Below, piece after piece: positions 8,767 through 17,753 of a DNA stretch of 64,000 bases. The notes under the pieces are model-generated. The model did no database searches. It saw only the letters and a program-made list of their open reading frames with translations, and was not told the origin of the DNA. A program made the position numbers and the translations under genes. Within the stretch, counting starts at the first letter, position 1, and each line of letters opens with the position of its first letter. Source of the DNA: Duffyella gerundensis (GTDB taxonomy: Bacteria > Pseudomonadota > Gammaproteobacteria > Enterobacterales > Enterobacteriaceae); NCBI RefSeq assembly GCF_001517405.1, contig NZ_LN907827.1:1184587-1248586 (forward strand), read 5' to 3'.

Positions 8767-10434
8767 ATGAGTGAGGCTGAAGCCCGCCCAACTAACTTTA
8801 TTCGTCAGATTATTGATGAAGATCTGGCGAGCGGTAAGCACGAACGTGTGCATACCCGTTTTCCACCGGAGCCTAATGGTTATCTGCACATTGGCCATGC
8901 AAAATCGATCTGCCTGAACTTTGGTATCGCGCAGGATTATCAGGGCGAATGTAATCTGCGCTTTGATGACACGAACCCGGCGAAAGAAGATATCGAATTC
9001 GTTGAGTCGATCAAGCAGGACGTCCAGTGGCTGGGCTTTCAGTGGAGTGGTGAGATTTGCTATTCCTCTAACTATTTTGACCAGTTGCATCAGTATGCTA
9101 TTGAGCTGATCAATAAAGGCCTGGCGTATGTTGATGAGCTGACGCCGGAGCAGATCCGTGAGTATCGCGGTACGCTGACTTCTGCGGGTAAAAACAGTCC
9201 CTATCGCGATCGCAGCGTGGAAGAGAACCTCGCGCTGTTTGAAAAAATGCGTAACGGCGAGTTCGCGGAAGGCACTGCCTGCCTGCGGGCGAAAATCGAT
9301 ATGGCCTCTAACTTTATTGTGATGCGCGATCCGGTGATTTACCGTATCAAGTTCGCCACTCACCATCAGACCGGTGACAAATGGTGCATCTACCCGATGT
9401 ACGATTTTACGCACTGCATTTCTGATGCGCTGGAAGGCATTACGCATTCACTGTGTACGCTGGAGTTTCAGGATAACCGCCGCCTTTACGACTGGGTGCT
9501 GGATAACATCACCATTTCTGTGCATCCGCGTCAGTATGAGTTTTCGCGGCTCAACCTTGAATACGCCATCATGTCGAAGCGCAAGCTGAGCCAGCTGGTC
9601 ACCGAAAATGTGGTGGAAGGGTGGGACGATCCGCGCATGCTGACCGTTTCAGGCCTGCGTCGTCGTGGCTACACGTCTGCGTCTATTCGCGAGTTCTGCC
9701 GCCGTATCGGCGTGACCAAACAGGACAACATCGTTGAAATGGCCTCGCTGGAATCCTGTATTCGTGACGATCTGAATGAGAACGCGCCGCGTGCAATGGC
9801 GGTTCTGGATCCGCTGAAAGTGGTGATTGAGAATCTGCCATCAACGCACGAAGAGATCATCACCATGCCGAATCATCCGAATAAGCCGGAGATGGGCACG
9901 CGCGAAGTGCCTTTCAGCCGCGAAGTCTGGATCGATCGCGCCGATTTCCGCGAAGAAGCCAATAAGCAGTATAAGCGTCTGGTTCTGGGCAAAGAGGTGC
10001 GCCTGCGTAATGCGTATGTCATTCGTGCTGAACGCATTGCCAAAGACGAAGAAGGCAATATCACCTGCATCTACTGCACCTGTGATACCGATACGCTGAG
10101 CAAAGATCCTGCTGATGGCCGCAAAGTAAAAGGCGTGATTCACTGGGTGTCCGCGGTGCATGCGCAGGCTGCGGAATTCCGTTTGTACGATCGGCTGTTC
10201 AGCGTGCCGAATCCTGGCGCAGCGGACGAATTCCTGGCGACGATTAATCCAGATTCACTGGTTATCAGGCAGGGATTTGTTGAGCCTGGCTTACGCAACG
10301 TGGCGGTAACAACACCGCATCAGTTCGAGCGGGAAGGCTACTTCTGTGCGGACAGCGTCTATTCAACGCCATCTAACCTGGTGTTTAACCGCACCGTTGG
10401 CCTGCGTGATACCTGGGCTAAAACAGGCGAATAA
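8767..10434 (+). CDS. glnS: Glutaminyl-tRNA synthetase
   Basis: Class I synthetase that charges tRNA-Gln. The ATG at 8767 gives 555 residues and the E. coli N-terminus [14 protein letters not shown], with GAGGAAATTGAG just upstream as ribosome-binding region; the longer frame from 8665 overlaps the nagE terminator and is rejected. The HIGH motif appears as YLHIGHAKS near residue 43 and the KMSKS-type loop as IMSKRK. The C-terminal two-barrel anticodon-binding domain is complete. Confidence 0.98.
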   Translation: MSEAEARPTNFIRQIIDEDLASGKHERVHTRFPPEPNGYLHIGHAKSICLNFGIAQDYQGECNLRFDDTNPAKEDIEFVESIKQDVQWLGFQWSGEICYSSNYFDQLHQYAIELINKGLAYVDELTPEQIREYRGTLTSAGKNSPYRDRSVEENLALFEKMRNGEFAEGTACLRAKIDMASNFIVMRDPVIYRIKFATHHQTGDKWCIYPMYDFTHCISDALEGITHSLCTLEFQDNRRLYDWVLDNITISVHPRQYEFSRLNLEYAIMSKRKLSQLVTENVVEGWDDPRMLTVSGLRRRGYTSASIREFCRRIGVTKQDNIVEMASLESCIRDDLNENAPRAMAVLDPLKVVIENLPSTHEEIITMPNHPNKPEMGTREVPFSREVWIDRADFREEANKQYKRLVLGKEVRLRNAYVIRAERIAKDEEGNITCIYCTCDTDTLSKDPADGRKVKGVIHWVSAVHAQAAEFRLYDRLFSVPNPGAADEFLATINPDSLVIRQGFVEPGLRNVAVTTPHQFEREGYFCADSVYSTPSNLVFNRTVGLRDTWAKTGE

Positions 10435-10456
10435 TACCTGTAACTGAATGAATGTT

Positions 10457-10486
10457 AAAAAGGAGCGAGGATTCGCTCCTTTTTTT
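10457..10486 (+). terminator. Rho-independent terminator of glnS
   Basis: Stem AGGAGCGA/TCGCTCCT with a 4-nt loop, preceded by A-tract and followed by seven T, about 25 bp after the glnS stop. Confidence 0.92.
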
Positions 10487-10630
10487 ATGCCTGCCTAGCA
10501 AACACAGCCGCTGGTCGCTGTTAAAAATACCCACTCAGTTAACAAAAATTAATCAATCTCCGGGTGTTAAATATTCTTTTTAAGGTAGGCTATGCGCACT
10601 TAATTCTACCGAGAGAAGCAGGAACAGGTA

Positions 10631-11026
10631 ATGACAGATATGGTCCAGGAAGCGAAGCATAGCGTGGTCGTGGTGCACCAGCTGATCGAAAGAATATTTA
10701 ATAACGCTTCCGAATCCGAAGAAACGCTTAATCTTTTCCTCTCTTACTTTCACCCCTCTTTTATGCTGATTACGCCTGCCGGGCAGCGACTCTCTCTGAC
10801 CGCGATGGAAGCGCTGTTTCGTGGCTTGAAAGGCCAGCGGGAAGGGGTGCGTATTGCGACCGGGGAGTATGAAATCCTGTCACAGAATGGCACTGACGTG
10901 GTAATTCAGTACTGCGAGTTACAGATGCGCAATGGTGAAACCCAGAAGCGCATTGCGGTGGCGATTCTTGACTGTTCTACGGCTAACCCGCGCTGGCGTT
11001 ATCTGCAGGAAACGTTGTGTGCCTGA
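10631..11026 (+). CDS. Small NTF2-like protein of unknown function
   Basis: A 131-residue cytoplasmic protein without signal peptide or membrane segment. The pattern (N-terminal helix with a YFHPSFMLITPAGQ turn, TAMEALFRGLKGQ, then alternating strands VVIQYCELQ and KRIAVAILD) resembles small NTF2/SnoaL-like (DUF4440-type) folds; this is inferred by eye. It fills the slot between glnS and fur where E. coli has chiPQ. An ATG nine bases further in (10640) is an alternative start; an AGGT lies 3 nt before the first ATG. It is convergent with fur and has its own upstream gap of about 200 bp, so it is likely monocistronic. No function is claimed. Confidence 0.75.
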   Translation: MTDMVQEAKHSVVVVHQLIERIFNNASESEETLNLFLSYFHPSFMLITPAGQRLSLTAMEALFRGLKGQREGVRIATGEYEILSQNGTDVVIQYCELQMRNGETQKRIAVAILDCSTANPRWRYLQETLCA

Positions 11027-11036
11027 ATTCAGGCGT

Positions 11037-11062
11037 AAAAAAACCGGTGTATTCACCGGTTT
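11037..11062 (-). terminator. Terminator of fur, shared convergent hairpin
   Basis: Arms AAACCGGTG/CACCGGTTT with a 4-nt loop. On the minus strand the stem runs into seven T (forward A-run 11037-11043), which suits fur. On the plus strand only three T follow, so it may also slow the upstream small gene. Confidence 0.8.
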
Positions 11063-11082
11063 ATGACGCTACTGAGTCGAAC

Positions 11083-11526
11083 TTACTTATCGTGCAGCGT
11101 GTCATCTTCACGGCAGTCGCCGGTTGAGCAGTGGCCGTACAGATAGAGACTGTGGTTAGTGAGTTTGATGCCATGACGCGTGGCGATATCGCGCTGACGC
11201 GATTCGATAGATTCATCGCTGAACTCAATGACCTTGCCACAGTCGAGGCAGATCAGGTGATCGTGATGATGCTGCTGCGTCAGCTCAAATACCGATTTGC
11301 CGCCTTCAAAATTATGGCGGGTTACGATACCGGCATCATCAAACTGGTTCAGCACGCGATAAACGGTCGCTAAACCAATCTCTTCGCCCATATCAATCAG
11401 GCGTTTATACAAATCTTCCGCGCTGACGTGATGGCCTTCAGGTTCCTGAAGCACTTCCAGAATCTTCAAACGAGGAAGCGTGACTTTCAGGCCGGCCTTC
11501 TTTAATGCGGAGTTGTTGTCAGTCAT
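11083..11526 (-). CDS. fur: Ferric uptake regulator Fur
   Basis: A 147-residue dimeric Fe(II)-dependent repressor of iron uptake genes. The N-terminal winged helix spans about 1-82 (TLPRLKILEVL, GLATVYRVLNQF) and the dimerization/metal domain carries HHHDHLICLDCGKVIEF. A second Cys pair (CSTGDC) lies near the C-terminus. Nearly identical to E. coli Fur except in the tail. It follows fldA on the same strand after 360 bp. That spacer holds a TATAAT-like -10 (11611-11616), so fur may have its own promoter as well as read-through from fldA. Confidence 0.98.
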   Translation of the reverse strand: MTDNNSALKKAGLKVTLPRLKILEVLQEPEGHHVSAEDLYKRLIDMGEEIGLATVYRVLNQFDDAGIVTRHNFEGGKSVFELTQQHHHDHLICLDCGKVIEFSDESIESRQRDIATRHGIKLTNHSLYLYGHCSTGDCREDDTLHDK

Positions 11527-11886
11527 GCGGATATTGTCCTGTTACTTTGCTAGTCACAATGTGGCTGAAAAGCCCTGAACATCGGTCGACGTTTAGACGA
11601 ATTGTGTCTCATTATAAAATTCAAGCATCGAAATGAAAACTACAGGGGAAGCCTGAAAACTCAGTTGGATGTAAGGAGAAATGTCGCTACGTCCGAAGAA
11701 ATCATGCTGCAAGCATATGTTAACATTTCGCTTACCACCAACACTTTTATGGTTAAGATGATTAAGCGTGTGACCGATGGGGGTATTCTACAGATTTGCC
11801 GATTAAAGTTACAAATATGTATCTATTATTTCCATAGGAAAATCCATCTGCTCAATGTGAGCCAGCGCCCACATTGAGCGTTCAGC
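11527..11886 (-). other. fldA-fur intergenic region
   Basis: This 360-bp gap on the fur leader side holds a stem-loop just after fldA (11850-11879, arms of 10 bp, GCTCAATGTG/CACATTGAGC). A TATAAT hexamer sits on the minus strand at 11611-11616 with only a weak -35. Two very short minus-strand frames (11 and 10 codons) precede fur. In E. coli a leader peptide (uof) upstream of fur is the target of RyhB; no clear homologue could be recognised here. Confidence 0.45.
11850..11879 (-). terminator. Stem-loop after fldA
   Basis: A perfect 10-bp stem with a 10-nt loop 8 bp beyond the fldA stop. No T-tract follows on the minus strand, so it may stabilise the 3' end or partially terminate rather than act as a strong terminator. 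Confidence 0.45.
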
Positions 11887-12417
11887 TTACGCCTCAATAA
11901 TTTCCTGCAGATGAAGCTCATCAGAAATTTGTTTTACCCACGCGTCCACGCGTGCGTTGGTCAGCTCTGGCTGACGATCTTCATCAATAGCTAAACCAAG
12001 GAAGTGCTTATCGTCCGCCAGGCCTTTAGAAGCTTCAAAGTGATAACCTTCGGTTGGCCAGTGACCGACGATAACCGCGCCGTTCGGTTCGATGATATCG
12101 CGCAGAGTGCCCAGCGCATCACAGAAGTATTCTGCGTAATCTTCCTGATCGCCACAGCCAAACAGCGCCACCAGTTTGCCATTGAAATCCACTTCTTCCA
12201 GCGTCGGGAAAAAGTCGTCCCAGTCGCACTGCGCTTCGCCGTAATACCAGGTCGGAATGCCTAAAAGCAGAATATCGAACGCTTCGAGGTCCTCTTTGCT
12301 GCTTTTGGCAATGTCATGAACTTCTGCAACGTCTTTACCGAGTTGCTTCTGAATCATCTTTGCAATGTTTTCGGTATTGCCCGTATCGCTGCCGAAGAAA
12401 ATGCCTACGATTGCCAT
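11887..12417 (-). CDS. fldA: Flavodoxin 1
   Basis: A 176-residue FMN electron carrier that supplies low-potential electrons to essential enzymes such as IspG and to biotin and methionine synthesis. The phosphate-binding loop GSDTGNTE lies at residues 8-15, and the FMN-stacking region PTWYYGEAQCDWDD is present. The ATG at 12417 matches the E. coli start and has AGAGGTT upstream; the longer frame from 12513 is rejected. It precedes fur on the same strand, the conserved enterobacterial pair. Confidence 0.98.
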   Translation of the reverse strand: MAIVGIFFGSDTGNTENIAKMIQKQLGKDVAEVHDIAKSSKEDLEAFDILLLGIPTWYYGEAQCDWDDFFPTLEEVDFNGKLVALFGCGDQEDYAEYFCDALGTLRDIIEPNGAVIVGHWPTEGYHFEASKGLADDKHFLGLAIDEDRQPELTNARVDAWVKQISDELHLQEIIEA

Positions 12418-12564
12418 GCGCTTGATAACCTCTTGAAACGTAATTAATTGGTGGTGAATTTTATTCACAGATAAACGCAATGATAGCAGAGAGGCGGAGA
12501 GGGCGGAACTCACAAAGCCCGTGCATTTGTCGCTTTGTGCGTTCTTCCCCTCGCGCGGCGATGA

Positions 12565-12837
12565 CTATAGCTTTAATTGCGCCATGATCATCTCTTCAAT
12601 CAACTCGCTGCGGCTCATCTGCCGCCGATCGGCCAGCTCATTAAGTGCATCAACCGCATCGGCGTTCATTTTCAGCTCAACACGACGCAAGCCGCGCACT
12701 TTATCGCGTTTTAGCTGGTTTCGCTTGTTGATACGGAGCTGTTCATCACGCGTCAGCGGACTGGTTTTTGGCCGACCCGGTCGACGTTCATCTGCGAACA
12801 GATCGAGTGTGGTGCGGTCCGTGTTTTCTTTTGCCAT
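12565..12837 (-). CDS. ybfE: LexA-regulated protein YbfE homologue
   Basis: A 90-residue basic protein matching E. coli YbfE (97 residues) from its first residue (MAKE-TDRTTLDLFA). The N-terminal RRPGRPKT stretch resembles an AT-hook. The C-terminal part (RRVELKMNADAVDALNEL... MSRSELIEEMI) looks like a ribbon-helix-helix, which suggests DNA binding. The start at 12837 is chosen by homology; 14 more codons are open upstream. E. coli ybfE is named as LexA-regulated, but no good CTGT-N8-ACAG box was found upstream here. The function is unknown. Confidence 0.85.
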   Translation of the reverse strand: MAKENTDRTTLDLFADERRPGRPKTSPLTRDEQLRINKRNQLKRDKVRGLRRVELKMNADAVDALNELADRRQMSRSELIEEMIMAQLKL

Positions 12838-12984
12838 AGCTTCGCGATAGTGAAAGGATGACGAGGGTGAACCTGTCAAAGTGTAACTGAAATGAGCCGA
12901 TTTACCTGATGCCGGTAAATTTTAGCGCGGTATAATAACCCAGCTGTAGCGCAGGGAACAATTATTTCCCGCTTCGACAGACAT

Positions 12985-13755
12985 TTATGCTGGCAGAGCT
13001 AAAAACCGGCGCACGGCGCGCAGCACCGCATCGGGCTTCTCTGCGTGCACCCAGTGTCCTGCATCGGCAATCACATGGGCTCGCGCGTGCGGAAACTGCG
13101 CCAGCAGTGTGTCGCGATAGGCGTTATCCAGATAGGAAGAATCGCCGCCGCGAATAAACAGTGCAGCATGCGGCGAGGCGGGCAGGCTGTTCCAGCCAGA
13201 GATAGCAGCATAGTTGTCCCACAAAACCGGCACATTGAAACGCCATTCACCGGCGTGAAAAGACTTCAGTAAAAACTGAATAATGCCCTCTTCATCGATG
13301 TACTGGCGCATGAGCTCGGCGGCCTGAGCACGCTGTTCCACTCCCGCTGCCGTCACCGCGTTAAGCGCGGCAAAAATGGCGTCATGACGGCGCGTTTGAT
13401 AATCCACCGGCGCAATATCGATCATCACCAGTTGCTCAACGCGCGCCGCGGCCAGCGATGCCATGGTCATAGCAATTTTTCCGCCCATTGAGTGACCAAT
13501 CACCGATACTTTCTCAATGCCCAGCGTATCCAGCGTATCGAACATATCAGCTGCCATGGCGGCATAGCTCATCTGATCTGAACGCGGGGACAGCCCATGA
13601 TTGCGCACGTCAACCTGGATCACCTGACGCCTATCGCGCAGGCCGCGCGCCAACACGCCTAAGTTATCCAGGCTGCCAAACAGGCCGTGGATTAACAGCA
13701 GTGGCGTGCATTGGGGCGCAGATTGTTCAGTTTGCAAGCGAGCATTCAAATTCAT
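12985..13755 (-). CDS. ybfF: Esterase YbfF (alpha/beta hydrolase)
   Basis: A 256-residue cytoplasmic alpha/beta hydrolase. The oxyanion motif LLLIHGLFGS is near residue 22, the nucleophile elbow GHSMGG carries Ser89, and the catalytic His lies in DAGHWVHAEKP near the C-terminus. E. coli YbfF hydrolyses short acyl esters, including acyl-CoA type substrates in vitro; the physiological substrate is unknown. It is divergent from seqA and follows the E. coli order fldA-ybfE-ybfF-seqA-pgm. Confidence 0.94.
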   Translation of the reverse strand: MNLNARLQTEQSAPQCTPLLLIHGLFGSLDNLGVLARGLRDRRQVIQVDVRNHGLSPRSDQMSYAAMAADMFDTLDTLGIEKVSVIGHSMGGKIAMTMASLAAARVEQLVMIDIAPVDYQTRRHDAIFAALNAVTAAGVEQRAQAAELMRQYIDEEGIIQFLLKSFHAGEWRFNVPVLWDNYAAISGWNSLPASPHAALFIRGGDSSYLDNAYRDTLLAQFPHARAHVIADAGHWVHAEKPDAVLRAVRRFLALPA

Positions 13756-14003
13756 GGCAAAGTTCTTACGGCGGGGACGAAGGCTTAGGGTATCATGTTT
13801 TTTACTTGTCCTGGAAAAGGGCGCCGCGCGAATAAGGCATATTCTGACTTTTGTCTTCTGGCGACGTCAGCGCTACCGACCCTCAGGATTTAACTTTATA
13901 ATCCTTATGTTAGAACCAGGTCACATTTTGCAGCGCATTGCGTACTGATGTCACACTCCAGGATGGACTGGTTCTGCCACTCGTTAAAACCGTACGGATA
14001 AAG

Positions 14004-14543
14004 ATGAAAACGATTGAAGTCGACGAAGAGCTGTATCGCTATATTGCCAGCCACACACAGCACATTGGTGAAAGCGCCTCCGACATTTTACGGCGCATGC
14101 TGAAATTTACCGCAGGTCAAAGCGCACCGGTAAAAACCACCCCGGTGGTAGCTGGCTCGCCGGCTGTTGCGGAAAAAGAGGAATCGCGTCCGCAGGATCG
14201 CGTACGGGCTGTGCGTGAAATGCTGCTGTCTGATGAATACGCAGAACAGAATAAGGCGGTGAGCCGTTTTATGCTGATTTTGTCAACTTTATATCGTCTT
14301 GATCCTAAAGCTTTTGCTGATGCGACCGCCTCTTTGCAGGGCCGGACGCGCGTCTATTTTGCTGGCGATCAGCAAACGCTTTTACAGCACGGCACCCATA
14401 CGAAGCCAAAACATGTTCCCGGCACTCCGTACTGGGTCATTACGAATACCAACACAGGCCGCAAAGGCAGCATGATCGAACACATCATGCAGTCCATGCA
14501 GTTCCCACAGGAACTGACTGACAAAGTCTGCGGCACCATTTAA
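14004..14543 (+). CDS. seqA: Replication initiation regulator SeqA
   Basis: Binds hemimethylated GATC sites and sequesters newly replicated origins. The ATG at 14004 gives 179 residues with the conserved MKTIEVDEELY start and a GGATAAAG ribosome-binding site; the frame from 13938 is rejected. The N-terminal oligomerization domain covers about 1-35 and the C-terminal GATC-binding domain contains GTPYWVITNTNTGRK. The central linker is variable. It lies 24 bp before pgm, an operon conserved in enterobacteria. A TATAAT hexamer at 13897-13902 may be its -10, though the -35 is poor. Confidence 0.97.
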   Translation: MKTIEVDEELYRYIASHTQHIGESASDILRRMLKFTAGQSAPVKTTPVVAGSPAVAEKEESRPQDRVRAVREMLLSDEYAEQNKAVSRFMLILSTLYRLDPKAFADATASLQGRTRVYFAGDQQTLLQHGTHTKPKHVPGTPYWVITNTNTGRKGSMIEHIMQSMQFPQELTDKVCGTI

Positions 14544-14567
14544 CCGAAGCGTCAGGGAGAAGCGCCA

Positions 14568-16208
14568 ATGGCCAGTCACCCAAGAGCTGGGCAACCTGCT
14601 CAGCAGAGCGATTTGATTAACGTTGCACAGTTAACATCTCAGTATTATGTCCTTCAGCCCGAGCTGGGCAATCCGGAACATGCGGTGAAATTTGGCACCT
14701 CCGGCCATCGCGGCAGCGCGGGACGCCAGAGCTTCAACGAAATGCATATTCTGGCTATTGCGCAGGCAATTGCTGAAGAGCGTCAGAAGAACGGCATTAC
14801 TGGCCCGTGCTACGTCGGTAAAGACACGCACGCGCTCTCCGAGCCCGCTATCATCTCCGTGCTGGAAGTACTGGCAGCGAACGGCGTGGATATCATTGTG
14901 CAGCAGGATAACGGCTATACGCCAACGCCTGCTATTTCCAATGCGATTCTCGAGCATAACAAAGCGGCTGGCGCACAGGCTGATGGCATCGTTATCACGC
15001 CTTCGCATAACCCACCGGAAGATGGCGGTATCAAGTACAACCCACCTAACGGCGGACCGGCTGATACCAACGTGACCAAAGTGGTGGAAGATCGTGCTAA
15101 CCAGCTGATCGCTAACGGCCTGAAAGAGGTTAAGCGTCTGCCATTGAGCGAAGCCTGGGCCAGCGGACGTATTCAGGAACAAGATCTGATCCAGCCTTAC
15201 ATCGAAGGCCTGGCGCAGGTTATCGATATTCCAGCCATTCAGAAAGCGGGTCTGAAAATCGGTGTTGATCCATTAGGCGGTTCCGGTATCGCTTACTGGC
15301 AGCGCATCGCAGAGTTCTACAATCTTGATCTCACCATTGTGAACGATGCTGTCGATCAGACGTTCCGCTTTATGCACCTTGATAAAGACGGCGTGATTCG
15401 TATGGACTGTTCATCCGAATCTGCCATGGCAGGCCTGCTGGCGCTGCGTGATAAATTCGATCTCGCCTTCGCCAACGATCCTGACTACGACCGTCACGGC
15501 ATCGTTACGCCGGCGGGCCTGATGAACCCGAACCACTACCTGGCGGTAGCGATTAACTATCTGTTCCAGCATCGCCCGCAGTGGGGCAAAGACGTTGCGG
15601 TCGGTAAAACACTGGTATCGAGCGCGATGATCGATCGTGTGGTTAACGATATTGGCCGTAAGCTGGTAGAAGTGCCGGTTGGCTTTAAGTGGTTCGTGGA
15701 TGGCCTGCACGATGGCACCTTTGGTTTTGGCGGCGAAGAGAGCGCTGGCGCTTCATTCCTGCGCTTCGACGGTACGCCGTGGTCAACTGACAAAGATGGC
15801 ATCATTCTTTGCCTGTTAGCCGCTGAAATCACCGCAGTTACCGGCAAAAACCCACAGCAGCACTATGATGAGCTGGCTGAGCGTTTTGGTGCACCAAGCT
15901 ATAATCGCCTGCAGGCCTCTGCGACCTCCGCACAGAAAGCGGCGCTGTCTAAACTGTCACCAGAAATGGTCAGTGCTGACACGCTGGCAGGCGATCCAAT
16001 CATTGCACGTCTGACCGCAGCACCAGGTAACGGCGCGGCAATTGGCGGACTGAAAGTGATGACGGAAAACGGCTGGTTTGCTGCGCGTCCTTCGGGCACC
16101 GAAGATGCATACAAAATCTACTGTGAAAGCTTCCTCGGCGCTGAGCATCGCGAAAAGATCGAAAAAGAAGCGGTAGAGATCGTCAGTGAAGTGTTAAAAA
16201 ACGCCTGA
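14568..16208 (+). CDS. pgm: Phosphoglucomutase (alpha-D-glucose phosphate-specific)
   Basis: Interconverts glucose-1-P and glucose-6-P, supplying glucose-1-P for glycogen, UDP-glucose and exopolysaccharide. It has 546 residues, the E. coli length. The active-site phosphoserine loop [11 protein letters not shown], the metal-binding NDPDYDRHG and the sugar-binding GGEESAGAS are all intact, and the phosphate-binding RPSGTED lies near the C-terminus. Second gene of the seqA-pgm operon, followed by a strong terminator. It links functionally to the galTKM genes later in the window (Leloir pathway product glucose-1-P). Confidence 0.98.
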   Translation: MASHPRAGQPAQQSDLINVAQLTSQYYVLQPELGNPEHAVKFGTSGHRGSAGRQSFNEMHILAIAQAIAEERQKNGITGPCYVGKDTHALSEPAIISVLEVLAANGVDIIVQQDNGYTPTPAISNAILEHNKAAGAQADGIVITPSHNPPEDGGIKYNPPNGGPADTNVTKVVEDRANQLIANGLKEVKRLPLSEAWASGRIQEQDLIQPYIEGLAQVIDIPAIQKAGLKIGVDPLGGSGIAYWQRIAEFYNLDLTIVNDAVDQTFRFMHLDKDGVIRMDCSSESAMAGLLALRDKFDLAFANDPDYDRHGIVTPAGLMNPNHYLAVAINYLFQHRPQWGKDVAVGKTLVSSAMIDRVVNDIGRKLVEVPVGFKWFVDGLHDGTFGFGGEESAGASFLRFDGTPWSTDKDGIILCLLAAEITAVTGKNPQQHYDELAERFGAPSYNRLQASATSAQKAALSKLSPEMVSADTLAGDPIIARLTAAPGNGAAIGGLKVMTENGWFAARPSGTEDAYKIYCESFLGAEHREKIEKEAVEIVSEVLKNA

Positions 16209-16231
16209 TAATTTCCCGTTACTGTGTGAAA

Positions 16232-16257
16232 GGCGCTGCTGGTCAGCGCCTTTTTTT
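16232..16257 (+). terminator. Rho-independent terminator of seqA-pgm
   Basis: Stem GGCGCTG/CAGCGCC with a 5-nt loop followed by seven T, 23 bp after the pgm stop. Confidence 0.92.
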
Positions 16258-16424
16258 ATGGCCTTTTTGAGCGCGTTTTTCTTTTCCGTGTGCTGTCGTC
16301 TGGCGTGATTAAAAAAAGCACAACAATTCTGGTCTGATGAGTAGTAATTGTACAGCTCCGGGCGTAATATTAGAGCCAGATCACATTTACTTTCGCAGCA
16401 CATACGCAAGAGGGAGGGCCGAAC

Positions 16425-16625
16425 ATGTATGAAAACTACTCTTCACTAAAAATAATTACACGACGCATCGCCGTTATCGTGATCGGCTTATTGGCATTAC
16501 CGATTATGTTACTGCGCGACGATCGCGCGCGGTTTTACAGTTATCTGCACCGTGTCTGGTGTAAAACCAGCCAGAAACCGGTGTGGCTGGCTCAGGCTGA
16601 GGCCGCCGGACGCGATATCTGGTAA
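16425..16625 (+). CDS. ybfA: YbfA family small membrane protein
   Basis: A 66-residue protein with one N-terminal hydrophobic segment at about residues 11-29 (RIAVIVIGLLALPIMLL), followed by a conserved soluble tail RARFYSYLHRVW-KTS-KPVW shared with E. coli YbfA (68 residues). A GAGGGAGGG ribosome-binding site lies upstream. Flanked by terminators, so transcribed alone. In E. coli it lies between the kdp operon and ybgA; here kdp and potE-speF are absent and it directly follows pgm. The function is unknown. Confidence 0.88.
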   Translation: MYENYSSLKIITRRIAVIVIGLLALPIMLLRDDRARFYSYLHRVWCKTSQKPVWLAQAEAAGRDIW

Positions 16626-16655
16626 TTTTCTGACTGGCATGATGAACAGATCGAC

Positions 16656-16683
16656 AAAGCCCCGTATTAACGGGGCTTTTTTT
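16656..16683 (+). terminator. Rho-independent terminator of ybfA
   Basis: Stem AAAGCCCCG/CGGGGCTTT with a 6-nt loop followed by an uninterrupted T-tract. Confidence 0.93.
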
Positions 16684-16778
16684 ATGGCTGCGGTTTGAGA
16701 CATCGGCCAGGGCTGGGCTAAACGGACTGAATACGCTACACTGAAAACCTATACAAAATTTAAAAAGGTTGTACAAGT

Positions 16779-17741
16779 ATGAGCGAGAAAATACCGGTTG
16801 GCATCAGCGCCTGTCTGCTTGGAAACAGCGTCCGCTTCGACGGCGGTCATAAGCGTCTTGCGTTTGCTACCGATGATCTCGCACCTTATGTCCGCTATGA
16901 GCCGATTTGTCCTGAAATGGCAATTGGTTTGCCGACGCCTCGCCCGGCGTTGCGATTGGTTAAAGCGGGCGAAGAAGAAGGTGAGGTAGCACTCTGCTTC
17001 AGCAAAGAGGGCGGTGAAGACATCACCGATCGGATGCGCGGTTGGTCTGCAGATCGCGTCGCTTCTCTGCATCATCTCTGCGGCTATGTGCTTTGCGCGA
17101 AATCGCCAAGCTGCGGCATGGAACGCGTGCGGGTGTATGAACCTGACAATAACAACAATCGCAAAGCGGGCATGGGCATTTTTGCCCGCGAACTACAGCG
17201 CGAAATGCCGTGGTTGCCGATGGAAGAGGATGGCCGTCTGCATGATGACGTGCTGCGCGAAAATTTTGTTGGCCGCGTGTACGCTTTACATGAATTCAAT
17301 CAGTTGATGAATGAAGGCTTGAGTCGCTTTGAACTGATGGAGTTTCATACCCGCTACAAGCTGCTGCTGCTGTCACATCATCAGGATGAGTATCGTGAAC
17401 TGGGACGCTTCGTGGCCAAAATGAGTGAATGGGATTCACTGGAAGATTATGCCGTCGAGTATCGCAGCCGGTTAATGCGTCTGCTGAGCTATCGCGCCAG
17501 CCGTCAAAATCACACCAATGTTCTGATGCACGTGCAGGGCTATTTTCGTGAGCAGCTCAAGCCGGCGCAGCGTCAGGAATTGACCCAGCTCATCGACCGC
17601 TATCGCAAAGGCGTGCAGCCGTTGCTGGCGCCCATCACGCTGCTGAAACATTACATGGCGGAATATCCGCATCCCTGGCTGGCAAAGCAGCGTTATTTCG
17701 ACCCGTATCCGGAAGCACTGCGTCTGCGCTACGGCAACTAA
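16779..17741 (+). CDS. ybgA: TudS-DUF1722 fusion, probable tRNA 4-thiouridine desulfidase (RudS type)
   Basis: A 320-residue two-domain protein. The N-terminal TudS/DUF523 domain (about 1-155) keeps cysteines that fit an Fe-S cluster: Cys12 in SACLLG, Cys44 in PICPEM and Cys112 in KSPSCGM, with further Cys101 and Cys106. The C-terminal DUF1722 domain (about 185-310) matches E. coli YbgA, which is only about 169 residues and lacks the TudS part. Full TudS-DUF1722 fusions have been described as tRNA 4-thiouridine desulfidases (RudS). It lies 12 bp before phrB, so the pair is likely co-transcribed. Since 4-thiouridine is the near-UV chromophore of tRNA, pairing with photolyase fits a light-response role (inference). 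Confidence 0.85.
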   Translation: MSEKIPVGISACLLGNSVRFDGGHKRLAFATDDLAPYVRYEPICPEMAIGLPTPRPALRLVKAGEEEGEVALCFSKEGGEDITDRMRGWSADRVASLHHLCGYVLCAKSPSCGMERVRVYEPDNNNNRKAGMGIFARELQREMPWLPMEEDGRLHDDVLRENFVGRVYALHEFNQLMNEGLSRFELMEFHTRYKLLLLSHHQDEYRELGRFVAKMSEWDSLEDYAVEYRSRLMRLLSYRASRQNHTNVLMHVQGYFREQLKPAQRQELTQLIDRYRKGVQPLLAPITLLKHYMAEYPHPWLAKQRYFDPYPEALRLRYGN

Positions 17742-17753
17742 ACAGGGATCGTT

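Noticed and set aside
8629-9447. Minus-strand 272-codon frame opposite nagE end and glnS
   Set aside because: Shadow frame of the strongly conserved glnS gene and across the nagE terminator.
11602-11877. Plus-strand 91-codon frame between fur and fldA
   Set aside because: No ribosome-binding site, covers the fur leader and the fldA stem-loop, and the product resembles nothing known.
12838-12984. LexA box expected upstream of ybfE
   Set aside because: Best candidate, CTGT-N8-AACT near 12872, lacks the ACAG half; not reported as a site.
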